Numbered from the stretch's first letter, positions 37,731 to 47,237 are shown. The stretch: 64,000 nt of DNA from Candidatus Ancaeobacter aquaticus (GCA_030765405.1 JAVCCP010000071.1:72615-136614), one strand, 5' to 3'. Numbers and translations are program-made. The notes: generated from the sequence alone by a model not told the origin.

Positions 37731-38324
37731 TTATTGAGTTTTTTTGGATATACAGAAGATGGCTACTTCAGAAAATAGGCTTGAAAATAGATTACTCAAA
37801 AACGATGCCCTGCTGACAAAAAACTTGTGAGATATATTGATATGCTCTTCCTTACAGTACACAATAAAGTCTCTGACCGTTAATGTATGAATATTAGCTT
37901 TATCGTACCACTTATAAGGAAAACCGGGCGTATTATGTATGCGGCCATTAATAGCTAGATTCCACCGTATTGACCAAAAGGCAAAATTTGGAAATCCTAT
38001 AATAACATTTCGTCCAACCCTAAGCGCATCATCAATAACCAGCTTCGGATTATTAACAGCCTGAAGAGTCTGATTAATAACAACATAATCAAAGCTATTA
38101 TCCCTATAATCAATAAGACCTTGATCAATATCAAAATGCAGCACTGAGAGATCTTTCATAATACACTCGTGAACAAGTGTCTCAGAAATTTCAACACCCT
38201 GAGCAATAACGTCCTTTTCTTTGACAAGTTTTTCTAATAGCGTTCCGTCCCCACACCCGAGATCTAAGACCCGAGCACCAGGAGAAACTATGCTTGCTAT
38301 AAAATCAAACTCTTTTCTTAACAT
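37731..38324 (-). CDS. metW: MetW, methionine biosynthesis methyltransferase-like protein
   Basis: 197 residues. LRKEFDFIASIVSPGARVLDLGCGDGTLL is the MetW N-terminus with the SAM-binding loop. SFDYVVINQTLQAVNNPKLVIDDALRVGRNVIIGFPNFAFWSIR is highly characteristic. It always accompanies a MetX homoserine acyltransferase and is needed for its function in many bacteria. Here it follows metX by 30 bp. AGG of GAGGA precedes ATG 38324. Confidence 0.95.
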   Translation of the reverse strand: MLRKEFDFIASIVSPGARVLDLGCGDGTLLEKLVKEKDVIAQGVEISETLVHECIMKDLSVLHFDIDQGLIDYRDNSFDYVVINQTLQAVNNPKLVIDDALRVGRNVIIGFPNFAFWSIRWNLAINGRIHNTPGFPYKWYDKANIHTLTVRDFIVYCKEEHINISHKFFVSRASFLSNLFSSLFSEVAIFCISKKTQ

Positions 38325-38354
38325 GATTCCTCAATGTTTTTAGCATTATATATA

Positions 38355-39503
38355 CTATAGGCGTTTTTTCTTTTTTGCCCTATGAGACAAAAAAGTACTT
38401 ACTATCGGATTTAACTTTTTATTATCAATTAAGAATGCGTCATGCCCATACGTCGTATTAATATTATAGTACGTAACATCAATACTATTTGCTTTCAAGG
38501 CACGAACAATTTCTTCGCTTTGATATGGCGTATACAACCAATCTGAACTGAAAGACATTAAAAGATATTTTACATTTGTAGACTGCGCAAACCGCTCACG
38601 CAATGATGGAGCCCCGTCTGCCAGATCAAAGTAATCGATTGCACGAGTAATATACACATAGCTATTTGCATCAAACCGTTTTGTGAAGGCATCACCCTGG
38701 TGATGCAAATAACTTTCGACCTGAAATTCAGGTGAAAAATTATAACTATATTTATCTTTACCCTGCAATTTTCTTCCGAACTTCTCCCTCATCGTAATAT
38801 CGGAAAGATAACTAATATGCCCGATCATACGCGCAACAGCTAAACCATGCGAGGGAAAGCCTTTTCCATAATAATCACCGTCAAACCACTCGGGATCATT
38901 AAATATCGCTTTTCTTCCCACTTCATGTAACGCTATATTTTGAGGCGTCTGGTACGCGGCTGTCGCATATGTTATACATGATTTCACTGTTTCCGGATAC
39001 AAAGTAGACCACTCAAGAGCCAACATACCGCCCATTGACCCACCGGTAACTGCTAAAAGTTGTTTTACTCCAAGATAATCAATAAGGGGTTTTTGAGCAC
39101 GCACCATATCTTTAAGAGTAATAAAGGGAAAAGAAAGACCGTAAGGCTTTCCCGTCTCAGGGTTAATGGAGCTTGGTCCTGTAGACCCTTTACATCCGCC
39201 AATAACGTTAGCACAAATAATAAAATATTTATTTGTATCGTACGCCTTGCCTGGCCCCACCATACTATCCCACCAACCAACTTTCTTATCGTCCTCGTGG
39301 TGCTTACCGGAAACATGCGCATCACCCGAAAGAGCATGAAATACGAGTATTGCATTATCTTTCTCCGGTGACAATTCACCGTATGTCTCATATATCAGCT
39401 TAATAGATCCTAACTTCTGACCGGACTCCAAAATCATTTCTGCAGGAGCTTGCGCAAATGTAAATTGATGTTGCTTTACGACTCCAGATGATTCTTGACT
39501 CAT
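38355..39503 (-). CDS. metX: MetX, homoserine O-acyltransferase
   Basis: 382 residues of the alpha/beta-hydrolase fold. AILVFHALSGDAHVSG, CKGSTGPSSINPETGKPYG and the nucleophile elbow TGGSMGGM are the family signatures. The catalytic His is in YGHDAFLID near the C-terminus. It acylates homoserine in methionine synthesis; acetyl versus succinyl preference cannot be read reliably. AGGGAG precedes ATG 39503. An Rrf2 regulator lies directly upstream. Confidence 0.95.
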   Translation of the reverse strand: MSQESSGVVKQHQFTFAQAPAEMILESGQKLGSIKLIYETYGELSPEKDNAILVFHALSGDAHVSGKHHEDDKKVGWWDSMVGPGKAYDTNKYFIICANVIGGCKGSTGPSSINPETGKPYGLSFPFITLKDMVRAQKPLIDYLGVKQLLAVTGGSMGGMLALEWSTLYPETVKSCITYATAAYQTPQNIALHEVGRKAIFNDPEWFDGDYYGKGFPSHGLAVARMIGHISYLSDITMREKFGRKLQGKDKYSYNFSPEFQVESYLHHQGDAFTKRFDANSYVYITRAIDYFDLADGAPSLRERFAQSTNVKYLLMSFSSDWLYTPYQSEEIVRALKANSIDVTYYNINTTYGHDAFLIDNKKLNPIVSTFLSHRAKKKKRL

Positions 39504-39554
39504 TTCTATAGCTCCCTATTTTCGTAACAATCCTGTGACAGCCCTTTATAATTT

Positions 39555-39962
39555 CTATTTTATCATTAACTCTTTTAACGTAACATTGTCAACAATATCA
39601 GATACCGCATCCTTAACCCGTATCATTACTTTCCTCAAAACACAGACGTTCACATCTGCACACCCGGCATAAGCCCGCGAACCAACACAAGCAATAGGTT
39701 CTATGGGTCCGTCAATAAACCGAATGAGCTCGCCCAAGGTTATTTTTTCCGGTGCCCGTGCCAAATAATACCCACCTTTAGTTCCTCTTTTACTGACAAC
39801 AAAACCGCCTCTCTTCAAAAGCTGCAGCACTTGCTCTAAAAACTTTATCGGCATATCTCCTTTTTTTGCAAGTTCCTGGATAGACATGACTTTTTTGTCG
39901 TACATATCTGCAAGATACAACATGGTCTTTAGAGCGTAATCACCTTTATATGTTATATGCAT
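39555..39962 (-). CDS. Rrf2-family transcriptional regulator with three cysteines
   Basis: 135 residues. The winged helix begins MHITYKGDYALKTMLYLAD and includes IQELAKKGDMPIKFLEQVLQLLKRGGFV, the Rrf2 DNA-binding helix. Three cysteines occur in the order C-x8-C-x5-C (CVGSRAYAGC, then ADVNVC), close to the IscR/NsrR cluster ligands. So it may sense iron-sulfur status, NO or oxygen. Being 51 bp upstream of metXW and on the same strand, it may also control sulfur amino-acid genes. Confidence 0.85.
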   Translation of the reverse strand: MHITYKGDYALKTMLYLADMYDKKVMSIQELAKKGDMPIKFLEQVLQLLKRGGFVVSKRGTKGGYYLARAPEKITLGELIRFIDGPIEPIACVGSRAYAGCADVNVCVLRKVMIRVKDAVSDIVDNVTLKELMIK

Positions 39963-39989
39963 AGTATATAATTCCCACCTATTTAGTAT

Positions 39990-40017
39990 ACTTTACCAAT
40001 ACAGAGAAAATTGTCAA
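39990..40017 (-). promoter_or_regulatory. Promoter of the Rrf2-metXW unit
   Basis: On the minus strand TTGACA and TAAAGT are separated by 16 bp, about 30 bp before the Rrf2 start. Downstream GTATA/TATAC dyads could be a self-regulatory operator. Confidence 0.5.
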
Positions 40018-40028
40018 GAATCTTTTAC

Positions 40029-40091
40029 TAGCGAATAGCGTATAGTTAAAAAATTAAAACAAAATCTAAACGCTAAATGCTAAACGCTCAA
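40029..40091. repeat. Heptad-arm inverted element, TAGCG type
   Basis: Left arm units tagcgaa and tagcgta, an AT-rich 20-bp core and right arm units ctaaacg, ctaaatg. The arms pair over about 17 positions with three mismatches and one wobble. The core matches that of 47984-48043. The gap 39963-40263 also holds the Rrf2 promoter and otherwise no gene. Confidence 0.8.
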
Positions 40092-40263
40092 TAAACACTA
40101 CTATCCTTCCAACCCACACCGAAAACCGTGTTTAGAAAAATAATCTGTCTTTACATGAAACACCTTTCAGTATATTATCGTCATAACATATACAGTAAAC
40201 TCCCCTTAGAATGGTTGACTAAAACTTATCATCATAACGAGGGGAATTAAAAGGAGCAGTGCG

Positions 40264-40722
40264 ATGATATCCTTAATGGAAACCATATTGTTCTTAAAAC
40301 GGGTTCCTCTCTTCTCCAACATACACGGAGAAGGTCTAAAAAGAATTGCGGACATAGCAGTCGAAAACGTATATGAGGCAGGAACCGTTATTTTTAATGA
40401 AAGTGATATCGGCGATGTGCTCTATATAATAAAAAAAGGGAGTGTTGCCATATTCAAAGCATTAGAAGATGGTAGCGAAAAGACCCTCGCACACCTCAAA
40501 GAACAATGCTATTTTGGTGAGATGGCAATACTGGATAATTCTCCCCGCTCCGCCTCTGCGCGTGCAGATGACGACTCAATACTTCTGACTGTCGATAAAG
40601 AGAATTTTAGACAAGTAGTGAATGAATATCCTGAAATAGCATTTGAGATATTCAAGGTTTTTAGCCAAAGACTACGCGATACAAACAAAGAAATCCAGTT
40701 ATTATCACAGAAGAATCTCTAA
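40264..40722 (+). CDS. Cyclic-nucleotide-binding domain protein
   Basis: 152 residues made up of a single CNB domain. ILFLKRVPLFSNI opens the fold, GDVLYIIKKGSVAIF is the glycine-rich strand and YFGEMAILDNSPRSASARA is the phosphate-binding cassette with Glu and Arg in place. No helix-turn-helix follows, so it is not a CRP regulator. It probably senses cAMP or a related nucleotide and acts on a partner. The next two genes (TPR, NTT-HEAT) are natural candidates. AAAAGGAG precedes the start at ATG 40264. Confidence 0.88.
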   Translation: MISLMETILFLKRVPLFSNIHGEGLKRIADIAVENVYEAGTVIFNESDIGDVLYIIKKGSVAIFKALEDGSEKTLAHLKEQCYFGEMAILDNSPRSASARADDDSILLTVDKENFRQVVNEYPEIAFEIFKVFSQRLRDTNKEIQLLSQKNL

Positions 40723-40738
40723 AAAAGGAGTACAAGCA

Positions 40739-41965
40739 ATGAAAACACACATACATAACGCATGTATATTCATATCGACTATTTTGCTCTCATTTGTGTA
40801 TGCTTTTTCAGGGGCATGCTTCGATGCAGACACCGAACACGCAGATAGATTTTACAAAAGCGGCGTCAAAAATGAAGCAAAACAAAAATACGGTAAAGCA
40901 ATTAACGCTTACTACCACGCCACACTTGTGTCCCCTGATTTCGCAAAAGCGCATCGATGCATCGGAAGAGTATATGTAAAAAAAGGCCTCCATAAAAATG
41001 CCCTCAAGGCGCTCAAAGAAGCTTATTATCTCGATAAATATGACCGGGAAACCCATTATTATCTTGGGATCGTTTACCCACTTGTCGAACACAACAGCGA
41101 AAAAGCGCTTGAGCATTTTAAACTATATATGACTGTTGACTCTTTTGCGCCACCTGACCCGAAAAAAATGAAAAAAGTCAAACAATGGATACGCAAATTA
41201 AAACGTATGGGCGATGTTAAACGCGACCAGGTACTTATCGACACATACAACAAAGCTGTTGATCTTGACCACCAAAAAAAATACAGTGAAGCGCGGAAGA
41301 TGTATAAAAAAGCGCTTGATAGAAATCCTCACTATGCACCTGCATACGAAGGGCTCGGGCTAGTGAACATAAAACTGAAAAAATTTGAAGGCGCTCTTTA
41401 TGCGTTTCAAGAAGCGTTACTTATTGATCCCTACCGGCCTGAAGCACATTATGGACTCGGCATTGTTTACCCAATTACCCGAAACGATGAAAAGAAAGCG
41501 GTATATCATTTTGAACGCTACATTGAACTCGCTCCAAAGGCTGACGATATCCCTAAAGTCAAAGGCTGGATAGCTCAACTCAAGGAGAAGAACGCTGCCC
41601 GCAGTCAAGAAGTCTCCTTCTACAACGAAGGGGTAGAAGCATTTGACAACGGTGATTTTCAAGCGGCAAAAGAACATTACACTCAAGCGCTCAACATCAA
41701 TCCTGATTATGCTGATGCATACCAAGGACTTGGACTCGCACTCGTACAGCTCGGCGAATATGAAGATGCGCGTACCGCTTTTGAGGACGCGCTTGACCTT
41801 GACCCGGAATTTGCCGAAGCACATTACGGACTTGGAATCGTTTCCCCGCTTTTGGGAGATAAGACAAATGCGATAACACATTTCTGGAAATATCTTGAAT
41901 ATAATCCAGATGCCCCTGACCTCAAACAAGTTCTTAAATGGATCGAAGAGCTTGAAGGCGGATAA
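40739..41965 (+). CDS. Exported TPR protein with three internal modules
   Basis: 408 residues from ATG 40739 with AAAAGGAG upstream. A signal peptide ends near SGACF. Three homologous modules of about 115 residues follow, each with two to three TPRs, a (H/E)xHYxLGIVxP segment and a C-terminal KVKxWIxxL helix (about 30-150, 160-275, 285-405). In module 2 this reads EAHYGLGIVYP, in module 3 EAHYGLGIVSP. Tandem triplication of a TPR unit is the simplest history. Likely a periplasmic protein-protein scaffold. It lies between the CNB gene and the transporter gene. Confidence 0.8.
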   Translation: MKTHIHNACIFISTILLSFVYAFSGACFDADTEHADRFYKSGVKNEAKQKYGKAINAYYHATLVSPDFAKAHRCIGRVYVKKGLHKNALKALKEAYYLDKYDRETHYYLGIVYPLVEHNSEKALEHFKLYMTVDSFAPPDPKKMKKVKQWIRKLKRMGDVKRDQVLIDTYNKAVDLDHQKKYSEARKMYKKALDRNPHYAPAYEGLGLVNIKLKKFEGALYAFQEALLIDPYRPEAHYGLGIVYPITRNDEKKAVYHFERYIELAPKADDIPKVKGWIAQLKEKNAARSQEVSFYNEGVEAFDNGDFQAAKEHYTQALNINPDYADAYQGLGLALVQLGEYEDARTAFEDALDLDPEFAEAHYGLGIVSPLLGDKTNAITHFWKYLEYNPDAPDLKQVLKWIEELEGG

Positions 41966-41998
41966 AATCTTCGACACTGTTATTGTAAAGATTATACT

Positions 41999-44767
41999 AT
42001 GAACCGTATAAAATCATACGCAGCAAGTTTATTAAAAATACATGATGAAGACTGGAAACCATTACTAACGCTCCAACTCTTCATTGTTTCCATTTGCTGT
42101 GTTATTGTCAGCTTAAAAACCATAAGCAACTCTCTTTTTGTCTCTAACATTGGCGCTGAGAACCTACCTATTACCTACATGGGCTGCGCGATCGCTCTCG
42201 TTGTGAGCGGTCTGATTCTTATTCCTTTTATTGATAAATTGCAACGGCACAAAGTGTACATTATCACCGTTACACTTTTAACCATATTTATTTTGTTTTC
42301 GTACGTGATAATACGCTGCGGTCACTCATGGATTTATTACTTTCTCTATATTGTCTCCTATATTATTGACACCATTCTTTTCCTTGAATTCTGGCTTATT
42401 GCATCTGACCTGTGTGATACACGACAAGCAAAAAGAGTCTTTCCGCTTATTATTGGATGGTCTCTTGTGGGTGGAATGCTCGGCGCATTTGGAACAAGAG
42501 TCCTTGTGCAATATATGAAAACATCTAATTTGCTTCTCATCTCTGCAGCGGCACTTGTTTCCACCATCATAATCATTCTGATTATTAAAGCAATTTTCCC
42601 AAAAGAAATCGCTTTTAATGTACAAGGCAAAAGGAAAGCAGCCGGAATATCTAAAATGCAGCGTATACACATGGATATAGGTATATTGAAAGATACTCCT
42701 TTACTTAAATATATTTGTATATCTTTTATCTTATACTCTTCTTTAATATATCTTCTCGATTTCCAATTCAATCTCGCGGCAAGCAATCATTTTACTCACA
42801 ATGGCGTTATTAAAACTGATCAGCTTACCGCTTTTTACGGTATGTTTGACGGTATTTGCATCTCTGTTGCACTTCTTTTCCAGTTTTTTCTTGCGCAACG
42901 GTTTCTAAACGCTATTGGTGTTGCTAATTCACAGCTAATACTTCCCTCGGTTTTAACCTTTGGTTTTAGCAGCATTATGCTTACTCTCTTTGGCATGGGC
43001 GGCAGAGTACCCATTCAACCGTTCCTTTCTACAATATTAACTCGCATGGGACAAAAAGTGACTTCAAGTTCTATTTATCGTCTCTCGTATAACCTGCTCT
43101 ACAACCCTATATCTAAAGAAAGGCGTGGAAGGGCAAAAACATTCACTGAGAGTCTTGTTCAACCAATAGGTGTTTTTTTAATCGGCATTGCGATCCTTGC
43201 GATAAAAGGCTTAAGCCCTTTTGTTATATGTGGAATTTCAATATTCTTTTCCATATTATACATACTCAATTCTCTGCGGTTAAAAAAAGCATATATTCAG
43301 TCTGTGCTCTCAATGTTTGAAGCGAAAGATTACAGTCAACTCGAATCATTTGCCGGTTTATTCGGCAAATTAGGTGAAAAAGAAATATTTAAAAAATTAT
43401 ATCAAGCGCTCGATGATAAAGACTTTAATATTCGCTGCTTTATTGTTGATATTATCGGTGCGATTAACAATACGACCGCCCAAACCCCTCTTTCTAAAAT
43501 GTATGAGAATGAAGATAATCCGCGAGTAAAAGCCTCCATCATCAAAGTACTTGGAAAGCTCGGCGGAACACAAGCTGCGAGCATCATTAAAAAATCTATT
43601 TCTGACAGTAATGCGCGGATCAGAGCCAACACAATAGAGGCGCTTGCACTACTTAATGTACCGCAATTTTACAGCCTCATTCCAGAGAGGCTAAATGATA
43701 CTGACCATAGAGTACGTGCAAATGCAGCAATAATAATCTTTCAGCTTACAATGACCGAACACTATGAAAATGCGATACGCACATTAGATACCATGTTTAA
43801 AAATGGCTCTGAAGAAGAAAAAATATCATCACTCTACGCATTTGGAGAAATAAAAAAAGAAGATTACCTCTCCTATTTTGAAGAAGGGCTTCATTCTTCA
43901 GAACAAAAAATCAAACAAAGAGCAATCCTGTCACTGGGAAATATCCATTGCGTACGATCAGCGAAAATCCTCATCTCTATTTTACGCTCAAAGACAACCA
44001 GCACAATTAAAGATACCGCAACACAATCACTTATGCTTCTCGGAACCATTGGCCAACAACACATTGTGGAAGAATTGCAAAACAAGGATGTGTATGAAAG
44101 AAAGTTCCTCATTAAAGCAGTTGCAGTATCAACAGACAAAAACATCAAATCAATTCTGAAGCACACTGCTTTTGAAGAGATTAAAACAATTAAACAAAAT
44201 GAGTTTTATATAAGTGCCTTCGAAACTATGCCTGTAAAAAATAGCGTTTTGATCTTAATTGATTCTCTCAAGGATCAAATAACTGAAGCGAAAGAAAATA
44301 TTATCAGCATTATAGCCCTTTTGGGAGGAAATACTCAGTCAATTAAATCTATTGTACGAAACCTCAGTCACCCGAACCGCTTCTACCGTGCTAACGCTCT
44401 TGAAGCCCTTGAGCAAATAGGTGAAAAAGATATCTTAAAAGAAATCATTCCAATCATCGAAGAAGCAACAACAATGCCCCCGCCTGATCTAGATGAAAAG
44501 AAATGCAAAAAGCTTGTTGCGGAACTCCTCAAATCTCATTATGGATGGATCCGCGCATGCGCAATATTTTCTCTCGGAAAACTGGGTGCACTTAATTTTA
44601 CCGAACAAATCGTTAGTATGCTTGGTGATCCGTACGAACTCGCTCGGGCAAATGCAATTGAAGCCTTGACTAAATTTAATGATGCGTCTTCTCTTACCTA
44701 TTATAAGACCGCATTAAATGATGCAAGCCCGCTCGTCCGCTCATATGCAGAAGCAGCACTAAAATAA
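41999..44767 (+). CDS. NTT-like transporter fused to HEAT repeats
   Basis: 922 residues. Residues 1-430 hold about eleven membrane segments in an MFS/ADP-ATP-translocase-like layout (LLTLQLFIVSICCVIVSLK near the start; RRGRAKTFTESLVQPIGVFLIG late, an NTT-like segment). Residues about 440-922 are a series of about 12 HEAT repeats of the PBS-lyase type (LFGKLGEKEIFKKLYQALDD, VLGKLGGTQAASIIKKSISD, FSLGKLGALNFTEQIVSML). Related fused proteins in other bacteria also carry a CNB domain; here a CNB protein is encoded two genes upstream. Nucleotide transport is possible but unproven. Confidence 0.75.
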   Translation: MNRIKSYAASLLKIHDEDWKPLLTLQLFIVSICCVIVSLKTISNSLFVSNIGAENLPITYMGCAIALVVSGLILIPFIDKLQRHKVYIITVTLLTIFILFSYVIIRCGHSWIYYFLYIVSYIIDTILFLEFWLIASDLCDTRQAKRVFPLIIGWSLVGGMLGAFGTRVLVQYMKTSNLLLISAAALVSTIIIILIIKAIFPKEIAFNVQGKRKAAGISKMQRIHMDIGILKDTPLLKYICISFILYSSLIYLLDFQFNLAASNHFTHNGVIKTDQLTAFYGMFDGICISVALLFQFFLAQRFLNAIGVANSQLILPSVLTFGFSSIMLTLFGMGGRVPIQPFLSTILTRMGQKVTSSSIYRLSYNLLYNPISKERRGRAKTFTESLVQPIGVFLIGIAILAIKGLSPFVICGISIFFSILYILNSLRLKKAYIQSVLSMFEAKDYSQLESFAGLFGKLGEKEIFKKLYQALDDKDFNIRCFIVDIIGAINNTTAQTPLSKMYENEDNPRVKASIIKVLGKLGGTQAASIIKKSISDSNARIRANTIEALALLNVPQFYSLIPERLNDTDHRVRANAAIIIFQLTMTEHYENAIRTLDTMFKNGSEEEKISSLYAFGEIKKEDYLSYFEEGLHSSEQKIKQRAILSLGNIHCVRSAKILISILRSKTTSTIKDTATQSLMLLGTIGQQHIVEELQNKDVYERKFLIKAVAVSTDKNIKSILKHTAFEEIKTIKQNEFYISAFETMPVKNSVLILIDSLKDQITEAKENIISIIALLGGNTQSIKSIVRNLSHPNRFYRANALEALEQIGEKDILKEIIPIIEEATTMPPPDLDEKKCKKLVAELLKSHYGWIRACAIFSLGKLGALNFTEQIVSMLGDPYELARANAIEALTKFNDASSLTYYKTALNDASPLVRSYAEAALK

Positions 44768-44797
44768 TATCCCAGAAGAGACTGCCTCTTACGGTGT

Positions 44798-45514
44798 TCA
44801 CGACACATTCTTTGATTTGCCACCAAAACGAAATATAATTATCATCCACAATGTGTGCAGCAATTTTATCGGGGTAAGATTTGACTGTCCTTTTTTTCTA
44901 TCCTCAAAGATAATCGGTATTTCCTTAAATGTGACGCCTATATGACTGCACCGCAAAAGCACTTCTTCAACTATCGATGGGCCACTCGAGATTAAAGAAT
45001 CAACACCAATTCTCTCTAACACGCTCCTTTTAAAACAGCGATACCCAGACGTGCAATCACGAACAGGTACATTAAGAAGCACTCGAATAATGATCTGAGC
45101 ACATTTTGTAACAACTTGACGAGCTATGCCTCTACCAATTTCTTTTCCGTTAGGCACGGCACGTGAACCAATAACAACATCTGCGTGGATGCATTCTCGA
45201 AGCAAAGACGGAATATATTTTGGATTATGTGAAAAATCCGCGTCCATTTCAATGATAAACTCCGGCTGCATCTTGATCGCTTTTATAAACCCATCCCTGC
45301 CAGCATATCCTCTTCCTTTATCATGACTTCTTATCATAACATGCACACGAGGATTGCGCTCCGCTATTTCTCTTACAATGTGCGCTGTACCATCAGGGGA
45401 ACTGTCATCAACAACAAGTATATCGCAATCAATGTGCAGCTTACCAATATCATTGATAAGTTCAGCAATATTATCAGATTCATTATAGGTAGGAATTACA
45501 ATAACCGCTTTCAC
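44798..45514 (-). CDS. Polyprenol-phosphate glycosyltransferase (DPM1-like GT2)
   Basis: 238 residues, single GT2 domain without the two C-terminal membrane helices of GtrB types. VIPTYNESDNIAELI, ILVVDDSSPDGTAHIV, the DxD-bearing FIIEMDADFSHNPKYI and RDCTSGYRCFKRSVLE follow the dolichol-phosphate mannose synthase order. It is expected to load a sugar (mannose or glucose) onto a polyprenyl phosphate at the inner membrane for later transfer. It converges with the transporter gene and precedes the SpoIIE-like gene's stop by 29 bp. Confidence 0.88.
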   Translation of the reverse strand: MKAVIVIPTYNESDNIAELINDIGKLHIDCDILVVDDSSPDGTAHIVREIAERNPRVHVMIRSHDKGRGYAGRDGFIKAIKMQPEFIIEMDADFSHNPKYIPSLLRECIHADVVIGSRAVPNGKEIGRGIARQVVTKCAQIIIRVLLNVPVRDCTSGYRCFKRSVLERIGVDSLISSGPSIVEEVLLRCSHIGVTFKEIPIIFEDRKKGQSNLTPIKLLHTLWMIIIFRFGGKSKNVS

Positions 45515-45543
45515 TTTTCCCCATATTCGTCAGGAGGTTACAA

Positions 45544-47091
45544 TCAAACGTTCAAACCCAATGGTTCTTTCTCTTTATTATGCGGATATATCTCTATTCC
45601 TTTATACTCTGCAATAATAAAGAAAATGTCACTGCCAGCATTATTTTCACAGTATTTCTGCAATTCTAATGAAAGAATATCTTTAAGATTCATGGAAGAA
45701 GATTCAATGTTTTTTAACAACATATCCATAAGAGTTTCCACCCCTAAACGCTTACCGAGAATATCTTTTATATTGATAAGGTTTTGATTGCACATAATAA
45801 TTTTATCGCCGGAAGACAGCGCAGCGCGACCTACGAGAGAACCTTCTACCTCAGCACTGTCAATCACTCCAGAAGCCCCTTTAGGTTTAAGAAGCATGAA
45901 ACTCTTATCGCTCTTTTTCCACAATATAAGCGGATGCGCCATATTTCCATAATGCCTCAATGAATTTGTATTATGGTCAATAACCACAACAAGCAACGAA
46001 AACAATGCTTCCTCAATATTTTCTTTTACGCCTTTTACAATTTCATCATACATATCATTCGGCAATCGTTTCTTATGTAAGCATTCTTTTATAATGTTCC
46101 CGATAATATTTATTGCAGCGATTGATTCATAGCCTTCTCTCCCCGTATGCCCCATCACCATATACACGTACTCTTCTGATGGATAAATATAGGCAAAATC
46201 CGCATGAGAATCACTATAAGGAATATACTTCACTTCAGCATCCAGTTTTGAATGCCGAAAAGATTTCGGGATAAATTCTTTACATGCGGCGTTCAAAAAT
46301 TCCTTTTGTTGAGCAGTCACTTTTTTATAGTCGCGGATTTTCACTTTTAACGTTTCTATTTCTTGCCTCAAATCTTTCACCAGATGAGATATGCGAAACG
46401 TAACATTAAAAAAATATCCAAAACGATGATAATCGGTTTCTTGAGCAATATTCTCTTCGGTTTCAAGTCGATATACTTGCGCTGACATTTTATCAGCTGC
46501 ATCAATTAAAAAATATTTAACAACAAAATATATGACAAGCGCAATGCAGAGAATGATCGCTGTTGCAATCGCCATAAAAGAAAGTGCCTTCTCATATGAA
46601 CGCTCAACTGCACGTATACCTTTTATCCCTATCGAAAGCACGCCATATAGCCCATATTCTTTCATCCGTAACGGTTGGTACACATAAAGGTTTGAATGGT
46701 TATGCAAAAACGTGACTTCTTCCTTTCCTGAGGTTAAGACTGTGCTCACACCACTTTCAGTAACTGCGTTTTCCCTCGGTGTTGGATCGCTGGTAAAAAT
46801 CAGTTTTCCCTTTTTGTTATACAAGGAAAGAGATTTGATCCTCCCTTTACTATAGACATTTCTTAAAGTCTGATGTACATAAGATGCAGTATGAGAGGTC
46901 ATTTCACTAATAATACGCGGTTTCAGCACGCTGGCGTAAAAACGCGCTTCGCTAACGGCTTCATTGATGAGCGATTCCCTGGTTTGTCTCGTAACAACAA
47001 AATAGATAATACTATTTATTAATACTAACGATAAAACAAGAGCAACCGTAATCTGTGTAATTATTCTTCTATTACTATTCCCTGCATGCAT
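45544..47091 (-). CDS. Membrane-bound SpoIIE/PP2C-like protein, probably degenerate
   Basis: 515 residues from ATG 47091. One membrane helix (about 13-35) and a second (about 165-190) frame a periplasmic sensor region. A coiled-coil linker (DLRQEIETLKVKIRDYKKV) leads to a SpoIIE-like C-terminal half. The usual GDVxGHG metal motif reads MVMGHTG, so the aspartate is missing, and the late TDG motif reads CNQN. It may be a pseudophosphatase that senses and signals without catalysis. The start overlaps the upstream small lipoprotein gene by 31 bp. Confidence 0.65.
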   Translation of the reverse strand: MHAGNSNRRIITQITVALVLSLVLINSIIYFVVTRQTRESLINEAVSEARFYASVLKPRIISEMTSHTASYVHQTLRNVYSKGRIKSLSLYNKKGKLIFTSDPTPRENAVTESGVSTVLTSGKEEVTFLHNHSNLYVYQPLRMKEYGLYGVLSIGIKGIRAVERSYEKALSFMAIATAIILCIALVIYFVVKYFLIDAADKMSAQVYRLETEENIAQETDYHRFGYFFNVTFRISHLVKDLRQEIETLKVKIRDYKKVTAQQKEFLNAACKEFIPKSFRHSKLDAEVKYIPYSDSHADFAYIYPSEEYVYMVMGHTGREGYESIAAINIIGNIIKECLHKKRLPNDMYDEIVKGVKENIEEALFSLLVVVIDHNTNSLRHYGNMAHPLILWKKSDKSFMLLKPKGASGVIDSAEVEGSLVGRAALSSGDKIIMCNQNLINIKDILGKRLGVETLMDMLLKNIESSSMNLKDILSLELQKYCENNAGSDIFFIIAEYKGIEIYPHNKEKEPLGLNV

Positions 47092-47237
47092 TCTTGACAA
47101 TAAAAACCTTTAAAGTTAGGATCCCGCACAATATTGTTTTGCGCCTGTTTTTTTGATGTACTGCATCCTGCACCCATACCCACCAGCACAACGATTAGCA
47201 CACATACCACACTATGTCGAACATGCTCACATTTCAT
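47061..47237 (-). CDS. Small lipoprotein with CQEC motif
   Basis: 58 residues from ATG 47237. A short signal peptide ends in lipobox GMGAGC (Cys25). The mature 34 residues contain FKGFYCQECMQG, a CxxC that could bind metal or form a disulfide. It overlaps the SpoIIE-like gene by 31 bp, so the pair is translationally coupled and may form a sensor with it. I do not recognise a family. Confidence 0.55.
   Translation of the reverse strand: MKCEHVRHSVVCVLIVVLVGMGAGCSTSKKQAQNNIVRDPNFKGFYCQECMQGIVIEE

Noticed and set aside
41417-41977. 186-codon minus-strand frame inside the TPR gene
   Set aside because: It mirrors the repetitive TPR coding sequence and its product shows no domain or sensible start context.
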